Source: Zoopage sp. CT-All (taxonomy: Eukaryota > Zoopagomycota > Zoopagomycetes > Zoopagales > Zoopagaceae). Taken from it: 45,886 nt of DNA. The position numbers were made by a program, and so were the translations under genes. Location: positions 1 to 45,886 of the forward strand of contig QZWS01000013.1 of assembly GCA_004114245.1 (NCBI GenBank), written 5' to 3'. Below, in pieces: positions 23,498 to 35,499 of this stretch (positions within the stretch are counted from its first letter, which is position 1; each line of letters opens with the position of its first letter). The notes beneath the pieces are model-generated. The model was not told the origin of the DNA and made no database searches. It saw only the letters and a list, made by a program, of their open reading frames with translations.

Positions 23498-25988
23498 TCA
23501 TGGAGAGGAACGTGGCGTCGGTAAGGACCGACCTAATGAGCTGACTGAGGAATCACTGTCCTCACTCGTCCTAGATCGGTTCCATATCCGTGTCCTCGAG
23601 GGTGGTACAGCGAGTGACGGGGTCACGCCCTGTCCTCGAGAAGCCTCCTTGCTAGATTTGCTGGTACTCGAGCTGGCTCTTGAATCTGGGCGTTTGTCTG
23701 CTCCCCCAGATATGAGCGTCGACTGACTGGACTCTGCCCCTCCATTGGCTGGTAATGCTCCTGGACGCGACGCTGGCGGCGCTATTGAATGGGCTGATGC
23801 TCCAGTGGCTCTTCTAATTCCTGACGCCCTGCCTCCTCCATAGCGTGCCCTCAGCTCAGCTGCCTGGGCCAGTGCATCCGCCAGCAGCTTTTGATATATC
23901 TTTTCGTTGTAGACCTCATGGATCCCGTCTCCTGGTGTGTTGTCATATGGTACTAGATAAGTGAAAAGAGCAAAGGCTATCCATTAGAACACTGGAATAC
24001 GTGCCGCAACGCACTGTACTGCTTGCACAAACAGTTGGACTTACGAAACCAGAGCCACCAAGAGGGTCCCATAATACTCTTCCAGTTTGCCATGCAAGAA
24101 CCTTTATCCCAAAGGTGCAATCCACGCTCCAACATGACAACGTTAAAGCGAGGTCCAGACATGGCGTAACTGGGGAAAGTCAATGATGATGCTGGGAAGG
24201 AGGTGTAGTCAACCCTGATGAATGTGTTCCTGACATCCTGCAAAGACTCGATCGTCGTTCGATTCTTCATTATATAAAAGGTGTGTGCCGCCGTAAACGA
24301 TACAATCAGGATCGCCAGCACTGTAGAGATAATGGTGATGATGAGCCATTGTATGTCGAAAACGCAACGCGGTTGTTGTTGGGAGGTATTCGGCATCCAG
24401 ATCCACGGTCCTGCCATGTCGCACCGCCGGATCGCGATGAAAAGCAAAGGCACCATTGTGGTCACGCCCCAGATCGCCAACATGGAGCCATAGAGGATGA
24501 AGAGGTAGAAAAACTTGTGATTGCCGTAGCCGATACATCCATTAACCCAGGGGCAATGGTGATCCATCCTCAGGACACACGTATCGCATTCGGAGCAATG
24601 GTGGCAACGATCCGGCTTGACGATTTTACAAAGATCACACCATCTAGCACTCCCGTCCTTTTTCGAGATGCTCAGTGTTGCCTCAGGCCGCTGTTCCGCG
24701 CCCTGATCCTGTCCGACCTCAATCCTGACTGTGGGGTTTGTTGAGCCATCATGAATACCGTTCGCTTGTCCCAAGTTGCTGGGCGGCGGCATATTAACTA
24801 TACTTGATGCAGCCTGTTGTCCATGCTCCAGGTTCGTGGTCGCGGAGATCGGATTTTCAATGTGTGAGGTCGACTGATACGACTGCGCGGATGAAGGTTG
24901 AACGGCTCCCGACTGCCGACTATTCTGTAATAGAGGTGTACTATCTGAGGTTGCTGATCCTAAAGGGTGCTCGTTTGTGCGGCGTCTTGCTCCTTGTGAG
25001 AAGGATTTTGGACTCCTTTGAGGTCGAAATGGCGTTGTTGTGGGCGGGATAGGTGGTGGCGGGGTCCTCTGAGGGGGCTGTGCAAGGATTGAAGGAAAGG
25101 TTCCAGGTTAGCAACGCAACAAGAAGGTGCCTACTCAAAAGGCGATGAGAGTATAAGCGCTGATGTTGGTGCACTGACCTTCAAAGGCGATCCTGGCTTC
25201 CGGAAGATGGTGCGTGCATACGAGATGAAGAAAAGTAAGGTAAGCACATTAAAGACGCCCAAGTAGATATCTAGGGCAAGAGGAGGAAGATCGATGCAGC
25301 AGATGCAGCAGATGCAGCAAGGCAGAGAGTAGAAAAAGAAGGACAAGGCAGTGTTAATTGCATACTCCCTAATCAAACCTCTCGGTCCCCCTTTCGCACC
25401 CCTTTTTCAGCTTACATGCTTGCGCGGGACGGTGTAGTTCGTGAAGAATATAGTTGACTAGAGATGCCAAGGCAGAGAAAAAAAGGCAATAGATCCTAGG
25501 GGAGTCAGCAAAGAGGAACCCAAAAGAGACGGCTGGTGTGGTCTCGTGGGTACCGGGGTGCATGCAAACAACTCGTATGGTCACCTACTGCAGACGCGAA
25601 ACGTGTACACGTAGTAAATATAGACTATCAGCGCCGACAAGGCCACAGGCAGCAGCCGCGAGACATAGTCCGGAAGTCCGCCAGGGCCTGCTGACCGCGA
25701 GGCAGCCCCATCCGTGCCAGCGTGATCGTGGGCTGCTAATGCGGCCGCGTGCTGGGCTGCAGTCACTGCTGTCAAGTTCTGTGATGCGGAGAGAGGTGCT
25801 GCTAGCGCAGAGGAATGGATCCTGTAGCCGTCTATTGTCATGGGCACTTGCATGGATGCTGTTGAGTCTGCCGGGTGGGCTGCTGACGGTGCGCCTCCGG
25901 CTGTGCCTGAGACTACCATGGCAGCTGGAGCTGTGGTGGGGGTGACGCCAGTGGTGGCGAGCTGCCGGTCCTGTTGCAGGCTGGTCAT
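23498..25988 (-). CDS. DHHC-type protein S-palmitoyltransferase
   Basis: Five minus-strand exons, 25988-25585, 25495-25416, 25270-25179, 25077-24045 and 23952-23498, give 687 aa. Two N-terminal membrane segments (LLPVALSALIVYIYYVYTF and YLGVFNVLTLLFFISYA) precede a PGSPL motif. A Pro/Ser/Gln-rich linker of about 145 residues follows. The Cys-rich domain at about 338-388 includes CHHCSECDTC and the catalytic DHHC in RMDHHCPWVNGCIGYGNH near residues 364-367. Two further membrane segments and a TTxE-type motif (NRTTIESL) come next, then a long Ser-rich cytoplasmic tail. The enzyme transfers palmitate from CoA to Cys of target proteins at membranes (family knowledge). The tail and linker are longer than in compact family members. 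The start codon is 4 nt from that of the divergent CUB-kelch gene; the frame remains open upstream into a poly-Ser stretch, so the start is not certain. Confidence 0.9.
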
Positions 25989-25992
25989 TACG

Positions 25993-28900
25993 ATGCAAGA
26001 GGACGGGTGGATGAAGGAGGAGGAGGAGGAGGAGGAGGAGGAGGAGGACGAGTCAGAGGCCCTAGCGCAGGACCCGCGACTCCGGCAGAACAAGGCCAGT
26101 GGGCTGGTGGGTCTTCGGCGCGACGTCAAGACGACCTCCTACAACTGCGACTCGCAAACACCGCAGACCCTCGGCCCGGCTTGGAACGGAACGTTCATGA
26201 GCAACGCGCCCGACGGCGTCTATCCCTCAGAGACACGCTCCTGCACCTGGACCATCCAGGCCATGCCTGCCATTGCTTCCGTAACAGGCTCTGCTCCCTA
26301 TATTGTAGAACTCAAGTTTTGGACTCCCATTCAGCTCGTCTGCGGGTAAGTTTGTCGCTCTGTCACACAGTGTATGTCTCATTTGCTGCTGTCTGACACT
26401 GTGCTGTGTGTGCGTTCGATTCCATTTGGTATAGAGTTGACTATCTTACGGTCTACGATGGTCCTGACACCACCTCACCAGTCATTGCTCATCTCTGTGG
26501 AAACATCTGGATGGACAACCTGCCTGTCCTCTATTCCTCAGGATCCACCATGACAGCCGTCTTCTCCACCCAGGCTAGAAGCCCTGGTTCCTTTGGATTT
26601 AAGGCAGGATGGATTTCCGTGTGTATGTGTCGCAAGCTCTTGCTTATAGTCAAGTCCTTTATCGGTTCACAATCATGTTGCAGCAAGGGGATATTGGAAA
26701 GCCGAGGAGAATTGCGCTCTTGCGGTTTGTTTCTCAAGCGGCACGAAACGCTAAAACGCAGCTTTCCATTCTTTTGCTCCCTTCTTCTCCCCTGGGTTGA
26801 ATAGTGCCGTGTAATATCTGCTCGGGAAACGGCAGAGGAACCTGCAATGCCAATACGTGCTCATGCAACAGTCGCTACACTGGCTCGGTCTGCCAAACAG
26901 GTAATTCAACGCGACAGGCACGTACACCGTCTTCCTTCTGTCCTCCTTAACTTACAATTCACATTCTTAATCTCTCCTTCTATAACACCATAGAGACGGC
27001 TGGGTCCAAGGACTTTACACCGCGATCACAGCACGCCATGGCCTATGACGCGAACAAGGACATTGTATATATCACAGGAGGAACCAACTTCGAAACACCC
27101 TTTCTGTCTCTGGCCGATGTGGTCACATACTCTTTTGGTGAGTTCGATGGCAGTGCTATGTAACCATCCCTCTTAGCCTTGTCGCAATAATTTTGATGGC
27201 TAATCAGTCTTTTCTCGTACAATTATCAGCCAGCAACAAGTGGAACAAGCTCACTTCCAAGAAGAAAGCACCCTATGCACGCCTTGGACACTACTCATTC
27301 ATGTACGATAACGACGTTTACATCTACGGCGGCGTCACAAACTACGCAGGCATGGCTGATGTATGGAAATTTGTTGTAAGCAGCAAGCAGTGGATGGAGC
27401 AGAATGTTGCCAACACAGACCTAGCGCCTAAGGGTCGCAGAGGCGCCGCATGCGTCTTCATATCGACTGGCAACTACACTGGAAGGCTTTACGTCTTTGG
27501 AGGCATGAACTCTGCGGGCGAGACCGTGCGGGAGCTCAGATACTTTGATTTGGCAACATCCAGATGGAGCAGCGTTGATCACCAAAACTCGGTCGGGCTG
27601 ACGGGCGCAACAGCCATCTACCACCACCCAACGGACTCTATCTATTTCTTTGGTGGGATGGTCAATCAGACGACGAGGAACGTGGTACCATATCAGTATT
27701 TCATTCAGCAGGATCTCTGGCACGCGCTGCCACCCAAGTTTGATCCTCTTACATCCACACCGGTATCGTCGCCTTATAAGGACGGCTATGATCAGGCCCC
27801 AAGGCCGCTCAATTTTTCATCGGGCGACAACAATGAGCCGGATGGCGAAGAAGGTAGCAGTTTGGGCCAGTACAGCGCAGGGCAGCAATATCTCCCTCCA
27901 GTCATGTACGATCCCGTATCCGCGGTGTGGGCGCCCGCTGATGTGATGAGAGAGGACATTGTTGTTGTTTTTGGAGGCATGCGACCTTTCGGACTCGGTA
28001 GCAATGTGCGAGACCAGTCGTGCTATGCCCGGACTGTCTCCATGTATGACCTCTGTAAGTGTTCTCTGCATTTCCACCACCCTCAAACGCCTTCTCATCG
28101 CTTTGCTGCCATTGTCTCTGTTAATAATCGCTTTTTTATTGTTGTTGGGAACAGCATGTCAGAACTGGACGTCGTTCGATGTTACAGAGACGACAGGAGG
28201 AGCTATCAAGACCAGAGTGAACCACACAATGGTGATCCGACCTCCGAGTGCCTCTGGAGGAAACAGAATTGCATGGACAGCCTATATATTCGGAGGATTT
28301 GATGGCGCTCACCGCGCGGACGTGTTGAATATCACCCTGAACCTCGCGCCTATGGCCGATGCCGACGTCAACAACTGCAGAGGTACAGAGAAAACAAACA
28401 GAGCCTGTGTGTTGAATTGACTGTATCAAAAATAACTTGGACCTAACTGACCTATTTTTGTTTTTTATTCTCGTAGCGCTGCGCTGGTGCAATCTCTATG
28501 ACGACTGCCATAATTGCAACCCAACATACTGTTCATACGTCAACGGGCTCTGCCTCTTTGACACCGACAAGGCCAAAGCCTCCTCGATGCCCTCCTCAGC
28601 GCCCTTTTATCTCCTCGGCGTGGATGCGGATGTCCCCAGGAATGGAACTGTGCAGGATTTGATTCGACAGCGACCCGAGTTGCAATCCCAGGTACTCACC
28701 AGCTTGGATACATGTCCTGCAAGGACGGCACTTGATATCGGGACAGTGCATGAGTACGAGATTCAGCCAGGTCAGGAAATGACATTCAAGACTTATATCG
28801 ATGCACAGGATCACGACATTCTATTTGAGATCCGCACCACTCCACCGACAATGTCACTCCAGTTTTCGTCCCTGAACGTCTGGGAAGGGTATATGAACAT

Positions 28901-30992
28901 GTACTGGCGTGCCACTCATGGACTTACGGATGACTCTTGGGACGGGGTTTCGGGAACGTCTTCTCCTATCCCCTCCGATATACCCCCGCTGTCGCCCGGC
29001 CGGAACGGAACGATGCCTCCGGATGGACCTGTCGTCACACTGGCGGGCGTTCTGAACGCGAGTGAACTGCTGAATCGATGGACCAAATATGCAGGACTGG
29101 ATGGCTCGCCTTCCTCCTCTGCGCGACGGGAGACCGTCTCCTCGACGGATGTGTTGTTTTTGGCAGGTGATCCCAGACGGTTCTCAGGGTATTATGTCTA
29201 CTCGATCAGCAATCCCAATTCCGAAAAGGTGTCGTTCACGCTCATGGTCACGCTCATCAACCACTCGGATGGAGACGATGGTGCCGGAAAACCCAAGTTT
29301 GATTTGGCGACACTTGGGTTCTTTATGGTCGGATTCATCGTGGGCGTGTTGCTGCTGGTGCTGGTGGGACGCAAGATCCGAAAGATGCTTGAGGAACGCG
29401 AGCAAGACCGGCGTGCGGCTGCAGAGCTGAGGATGTTTCAGGAGGAAGAGGAAGAGGAGGAACGAAGGCGACAGGAGGCCATGGCGACGGCGTCTCCGGA
29501 TCGAGCGTCGTTAAAGGACATGAAGCCGATGTATCGTGTTGTTGTGGGCGTTCAGAACCAGAAGGATTGGGATCTCTTGGGAACGCCGATGCTGGGGTTG
29601 CAGCCCAACACGTTGCGGCACCGCTCCATACGCCATAGTGCGCCAATGACAATGTCGGCGGCGGTGGCGGCGTCGACGACGATGGCGACGTCTTTGGAAG
29701 TTCCTCAGAGGACGACAATGTCTTCAGCGGTAGCACTGACACCGCCAACGATCACAACCACACCCGCAGCGGTTTGGGAATCCACCAGTACACTGCCTCG
29801 GTCATGGTCGGATCCGCTCGAGATTCGTGTCCTTGACGATCAAGAGGACAGGAGGAGCTCATCCGGGCGGTCGTCGGACGTCATTCGTGACCTGGGGTCG
29901 ATGCCCCTCACGTCAAGACTTGGCCGTAGCAAGACTGAAAGACCCAGCAGCACGGAACGGTCCCTCCCTAGTCTACAGCGGACGTGGTCCGTGAGCAGTC
30001 TGAGTCGTTCCAGTTCTGTGAAACGGTTCCTGAGCCCGGGGACCCGGACCGTGTCCGAGGAGAAGGAGGGTCTTGCAGACAGCTGCTGTAGTCAGATGAG
30101 CACTGAGGAGGAATCGAACGCTGGAGACCTTGGCGCAGGCATTGGTAGCCAGAATGACCATGATCATGAAGTCATTGAGCTCGGGACCCTAGCGCGTGAT
30201 GTCACAGACATGGGTGAGGGTCAGGCGGTGCCACGGGCTGGTGAGCACAGGAACCCTATCCGAGTCCAGCCCATCTCGATCGAGCCGCTGCCGTTTCATG
30301 GAGGGCTTGTTCCAAGGACCCGGAGGCATCTCTTGCGGTATCAGCGTACGCTTCGGAGACAGGCTTCCTATGCGGGTTCACTTCGGGGCTCGATTGGCGG
30401 CGGCGCTCCTGCCTCGCGGAGGAGAGGTCGAGCGGCAGGAGTTGGACGAGAGTCTGGAACGGCACGGGGGGCGTTGCAGACGGCGCGGACGGCAGCTTCA
30501 CGACTGACGCTGTTGACGACGAGAGGCGGAAGCATCCGATCTGTTGCCGGACGGGGACGTCCTTTGGGTAAAGAGACCCGGTTGCCGGGAGTCGGCGATG
30601 GCAGCGAGAGCGGTGTAGGAGATGATGATTCGAGGGGGCGACGGATTAAGATGAAGGAGCAAGCGGCGCAAGAACAAGAATATGAGCCTGGGCCGTTGTT
30701 GGCGGTGAACGTGCTTATCGTCTTTCCGGGCGACGCAGGCACTCGGCGCGTGTTGAACGCCGGTGTAGAAAAGGAGAAGGAGAAGGAGAAGGAAGAGGTG
30801 GAGGAAGAAGAGGGCGAAGGAGAAGAGCGATTGCCGCCGATGGCCATTGGAACGGTGATTGTGCCGGATCCGGTGCGGTGGTGGGCGTACAAGGCGCGGC
30901 AGCAGGTCGATCGCCGGCGCTTTGAGAGGGAGATGCGGCGGCTTCATTTGTTGAAGAAGGAGGCACGCCTTCCCGAGAAGGCGATGCATTGA
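25993..30992 (+). CDS. Attractin/MEGF8-like CUB-EGF-kelch-PSI transmembrane protein
   Basis: Seven + strand exons, 25993-26345, 26435-26622, 26805-26900, 26994-27137, 27230-28054, 28155-28382 and 28477-30992, give 1,449 aa. Residues 52-178 form a CUB domain (CTWTIQ, DYLTVYDGPD, FGFKAGW). An EGF-like module follows (CNICSGNGRGTCNANTCSC). About six kelch blades lie at 213-611, each with a Gly-Gly pair (VYIYGGVTN, LYVFGGMNS, IYFFGGM, VVVFGGM, AYIFGGFDG). A PSI-like Cys cluster is at 612-640. One membrane segment (LGFFMVGFIVGVLLLVLVG) is near 886-912, with a tail of about 540 residues. The order matches the attractin/MEGF8 family of cell-surface proteins. The chosen start gives an acidic Glu-run N-terminus and no signal peptide; an alternative ATG at 25918 (MAAGAVVGVTPVVASC) is weakly hydrophobic and overlaps the DHHC gene in antisense. 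The 5' end is therefore the weak point. Confidence 0.85.
26019..26050 (+). repeat. (GAG)n tract encoding Glu-rich N-terminus
   Basis: About ten GAG/GGA-type triplets follow each other just after the CUB-kelch start codon. On the opposite strand the same bases would encode poly-Ser upstream of the DHHC start. Confidence 0.85.
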
Positions 30993-31300
30993 AACGGGAG
31001 CAAGGGGGACAGAGCATCGATGGTTTTTTTGGCCATATAGCATTTTTTTTTGTACAGAAGATAACATCCATTTCACAGGTACTGCATGACTGCAACAAGT
31101 AAAGACCCATTAGTCTTTCGTTTTTATGAACATTTTACGCTGGTAGGCGTTGTTTTCTTCGTGAATATTGAACGAGAGAATTTGAAGACATGAAAGGAGG
31201 AGAGTATAGACATATAGACAATTGTAGGGGTGGGGAAGGGAACATGTTTTCTAAAATGTGAAGCCCAAAAAAAAAAAAAAGAGAGGGTCGATCGAGACCT
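30993..31300. other. Convergent gap between the CUB-kelch and tetraspan genes
   Basis: 308 nt between two stop codons facing each other. It contains T-runs near 31045 and an A-run at 31267-31281. No gene is seen. Confidence 0.55.
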
Positions 31301-32134
31301 TCAGACTTGAGAAGACTTGTCGGTATGCGGGAGCGAGGGCTGGACAGCATTGGTCGGCCGTGCTTTGAACTGAAAGTATTCCAACAGGACGGCGGCCATC
31401 CAGGCACCGCCCATGATACCGGCACAGACTTGTGCGGTGTAGAGTGCTAAAAACAGACGGGACCACAAACAAGGATGGGTTAGGTTTTTGAGGTGATGTA
31501 TGTGTACGAAGTAAGAAAACCAATGCGCGTGTCCTTACACTCAAAGTTCTTGATATCACGGCACTGGTCCAAGGTCCATCCCTTGACGAGCGAGGTACAG
31601 CCTTGTTTGAGGCCGATACCGATTTCACCACAGATGGAGAATGCAAAGAGGGTCATGACGATGGAGGTGATCGCGTACGAGAGCGAGATGTAATGGGGCG
31701 CAAAGATCTCCTCTCGACGGAGGAGTAGGATGAAATAGCCGAGGAAGACGCAGGACGCGATAAATGTGAGCGCTGCTCCGACAACGGGGAAGAGGCAGTA
31801 CCCTGGACATAAGAGAAGAGGAGGAAACACGTTAGCCAATCAGTTTCCCGAAGCAGGGTTCGTTGTTCCCATCTGTTCTTAACGAAATGGGAGGGGAAGG
31901 GAAGGGAAGCAACATGGCATTTTAGGATAGTTTCTCTTTTTTTTTACCGTTGTTGTAGATGGGGACTTTGTTGTCGACGGTGGTGTAGAGGACGCAGACA
32001 CTATCTTGACCCGAGTAGGAGATTTTGCCATTGACGCCGACGGTGCCCATGATGATGAGTGAGAGGAGCAAGATCAGGAATTGGTTCACGACTGCGAGCT
32101 GTAGCCGGATTTTGGCAATGCTGGACCTGAACAT
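31301..32134 (-). CDS. Four-pass membrane protein of unknown function
   Basis: Three minus-strand exons, 32134-31948, 31802-31539 and 31446-31301, give 198 aa with introns of 145 and 92 nt. Four hydrophobic segments are visible: VVNQFLILLLSLIIMGTVG, FPVVGAALTFIASCVFLGYF, AITSIVMTLFAFSICGEIGI and QVCAGIMGGAWMAAVLLEYF. The first extra-membrane loop has one Cys (SVCVLY). The loop after segment 3 has three (QGCTS, DQCRD, FEC) that could form a disulfide. The short C-terminal tail ends DKSSQV. The layout is like fungal MARVEL or claudin-type proteins, but I cannot assign a family. It converges on the CUB-kelch gene. Membrane residence is well supported; any role is unknown. Confidence 0.8.
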
Positions 32135-32891
32135 AGTGGTATGTGTGTTCGGAATGTGAGTCTTATGAGTTTGAAGGTGTGTTGCTCTAGGGTATGGTGC
32201 GGGGTTTTCGTTGTAGAGGATGTGGGTCTATCAGAGATGTCGGATGTCTGTCTACACGGTGATTTTAAAAGGGAAGACTTCGGGAGAGGAAAAGCAGAGC
32301 GATAGCAATTGAAGAGAAAAGGCAAAAAGAGAGAAAGAAAAAGAACAGAGACAGGAGGAGAGTAGAAAAAAGGGTAGAATATATAGTCCAGTAGATTGTG
32401 AAAGGCGCGGGCTTTCCTCCGGGGCAAAGGAACGCCTGATCATTCGGTCTACGAAAAAAGCATTTTTTGGATGGAAAAAAAAAATACGCGAACTCATAAA
32501 TTATTCTACGCGTTTGATGATGACACACATTCAGGGCACACACCCCTCATTTTTATTTTCCCTTTGGTCTACAACGCAGACATGTGCGACCTGTGACACT
32601 TGAGGTGCACCGATTTGTCAACAAAGGAGTCTGCATATTATTATCATTATCTTTTACACGTCTACAATGACTTTTAAAACGCGGTAGCGACGGAACCAGG
32701 GGTAAAAAAAATTTGTAGAGCGGTCGCTTAAATCAAAAACCATAAATTTGACCCTACGGTCCGTGTGTGCTTGTCGCAATCAATTTTTCAGGCACACAGA
32801 TATCATGGCTGGGCATTCTTTACTAAGAGTCGTCATTCGTGAATGGTCTACAAGGCGTGAATTTCTATTTTTATAAAGGGTGTTCGTTATT
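32135..32891. promoter_or_regulatory. Upstream region of the tetraspan gene and 3' end of the m-AAA protease gene
   Basis: 757 nt without a convincing gene. The part next to the tetraspan ATG (32270-32360) is purine-rich on the + strand; the middle (32620-32780) is A/T-rich. Frames seen here are low-complexity Phe/Leu/Ser. Confidence 0.5.
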
Positions 32892-35499
32892 TTACAGAGG
32901 GGCACTGGGAGATGTGGTCGAGGTCGAGGTCGAGTCCAAGGGCGTCCTGTACTGCTCATCCTGTGCTGTGACCTCGGTTCCCAGCAGTTCATGCAACTTG
33001 TCCTGGAAGGGGCGCTTGCCCAGCAGACGCTCCATGTCCGCCCTGTTCAGAACCTCCTTCTCCATCAACAGGCGCGCCACCTTGTCTACATCACTGCGCT
33101 TGTCCGTCAGTAGATCGGTCGTCTTGCGGAAAGCCTGTCCAATCAAGGACCGAACCTGGTTGTCGATGAGCTGGCCCGTCTTTTCACTGTAGGGCTTTGT
33201 GAACTGATCCTTGTTGTCTTGGTTGCCATAGGAAAGAGGTCCCAATTCCGAGTCCATACCATAGGTCGCAACTATCATTTTTAATGACATCAGTAAAAGT
33301 AAAACAACCACGTTGCGTTAATGATACATGCCAAACATCTCCGTACTACAGCTGCAGCTGCTTTGGTATCATCTTAATGAACCATGGTTAGGGGCTGCGG
33401 TGAGGGTGTTTTTGAGAATGCTTACCTTGGGCATAAGCCATCTTGGTAACCTTCTGGAGATCATCCTGAGCACCTGTTGTGATAGTGCCAAAAAAGATGT
33501 GCTCCGAAACACGGCCTCCAAGCGTCATGCACATGCGGTCCATCAACTGCTGAGTCGAATACAGGTACTGGTCCTTGGGCAAGTACTGTGCGTATCCCAA
33601 CGCACCAACGCCACGTGGGATGATCGAGACCTTGAGCAAGGGGTCTGCGTGCTCCAAGTACCATCCAGCAACGGCGTGGCCGGCTTCGTGGTAGGCGACA
33701 GTCTTTTTCTCCTCGGGCGACAGCACCTTGGACTTCTTTTCCAGGCCCACGATGACACGCTCAATGGCCGCCTCGAAATCGGCCTCAACGACTGTCTCCT
33801 TGCTGTGTCTGGCCGCAATCAACGCCGCCTCGTTACAGACATTGTGAATATCTGCTCCCGAGAATCCAGGTGTCAATGCTGCCAACTTCTGCGCCAGCTT
33901 GGGAATGTCCTCTTCCGTCTTGATGGGTCTCAGATGCACCTTGAAGATGTCGCCTCTGCCCTTGATGTCAGGCCGGTCAATGGCAATATGGCGATCGAAA
34001 CGGCCAGGTCGCATGAGCGCATCATCCAGGACATCCGGTCTGTTAGTTCCTGCCAGCACCACGACGTGCTCGTTCGATCCAAAGCCGTCCATCTCGACCA
34101 AAAGCTGGTTCAGGGTGCTCTCACGCTCGTCGTTGCCTCCGAACTGACCGCCCTTTCCACGGGCCTTTCCGATAGCATCAATCTCGTCCACAAAAATGAT
34201 GCAGGGGGCGTGCTTCTTGGCGCTCGCAAACAGATCACGGACACGCGAGGCTCCCACACCGACAAACATCTCGACAAACTCTGATCCTGACACGCTCAAG
34301 AAGGGAACTCCGGCCTCACCGGCAGTGGCCTTGGCCAACAACGTCTTTCCTGTACCGGGAGGTCCACTGAGGATGGCGCCTTTAGGGATCTTTGCACCGA
34401 GTTTCTCATAGGCGGCTGGGTTCTTCAAGAACTTTACAAACTCCATGATCTCAAGTTTGGCTTCGTCCATGCCGGCCACGTCCTTGAATTTGACTGCAAT
34501 GTCGGTTTCCTGGTTGAACAGCTTTGCCTTTGATTTTCCAACACCAAAGATGCCCTGACCTGCACCTCCACCGCCCTTCTTGGCCATAAAGACGAGCACT
34601 CCGACCAGGATCAAGGTGGGTGCAAAGTGGATCAAGGTTCCGAGGAGGTTGACTTCTTCACGGTATGAGACGGGGATGCGCTCTGATCCGGGGATGCCCA
34701 GCTCGGTCTGAGCCTCATCCAGCTTGCGCTCAAAGGCTTCGACAGAGCCGATGCTGAAGACATAGGTGGTGCCGTAGGGCTGGCCCAGGGTTCCGGGGAT
34801 CGATCCACCTGGCTGTCCATCGCTGCGTAAATAGACTTTGACCCGGTTCCTGTTCAGGACAACGAGTCGATCGACGAGCCCGCGATCCAGGAAGGTGGAG
34901 CGGAAGTCTTGCCAGGTGATCTCACGCATGTTCTCGGAGGGCGACATGGCCTTGTAGAGGACGTAGGAAGTGAAGGCCAGGGGCAGGACTGTGCCGGCAT
35001 TGAGGGACATTGTGTACGAGTTGCCCTCGGGTGGGGGCATAGGTTTCCGGCCATGGGGTTGGTTGCTTCCGTTGTTGTGGGTACGGTTTCCAGTGTTGTT
35101 GTTGTTGGCATCTTTGTTCGTATTGTTGTTGCTGGTGTTCCTGTTACCGCCGTTGTTCTTGGGAGGCTGTCCGCTGTTCTCGACCCGCTTGGCTGCGTCC
35201 CTGAGCACCTTGCCAAAAAAGTTTTCGAACGACTGTGGGTTGTTGTCACCCTTGTTGTCACCGTGGTTGCCATTGTTGTTTCCGTTGCTGTTGTTGTTGC
35301 TGTTGTTGTTGTTGTTGTTCTTGGGTGCTGGTGGTTTCTCGGAAGAGTAGAATCTGGACTGGAGGCGCTGCTTGGATTGGTGCTGCGCTGTGGTCTTCCA
35401 TGCCTGACGGCTGGATGTGAATCTTGCAGTTGTTGTGGTTGCTGCAGTCCGTGTGCATCCTGATCTGGACAGGGCTGCTCTCGCGAGGAAAGCACTCAT
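32892..35499 (-). CDS. AFG3: Mitochondrial m-AAA protease subunit, Afg3-like
   Basis: Two minus-strand exons, 35499-33426 and 33271-32892, separated by a 154-nt intron, give 817 aa. Residues 1-50 are Arg/Ser/Thr/Ala-rich with few acids, a typical mitochondrial presequence. Residues 60-150 are strikingly Asn-rich. Membrane segment 1 is near 164-184, the intermembrane-space domain follows ([19 protein letters not shown]), and segment 2 is [18 protein letters not shown]. The AAA domain has Walker A GPPGTGKT near 378, Walker [12 protein letters not shown], and the second region of homology [20 protein letters not shown]. The zinc-protease motif HEAGH is near 603. These proteins degrade misfolded inner-membrane proteins and mature ribosomal protein MrpL32 (family knowledge). 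[20 protein letters not shown] is closer to Afg3/Yta10 than to Yta12 as far as I can judge. Divergent from GCP2. Confidence 0.93.

Noticed and set aside
31301-32134. Four-pass protein as a direct MOSMO homologue
   Set aside because: The size and four segments fit, but loop lengths, Cys positions and residues do not match what I know of MOSMO; only a loose functional parallel is kept as speculation.
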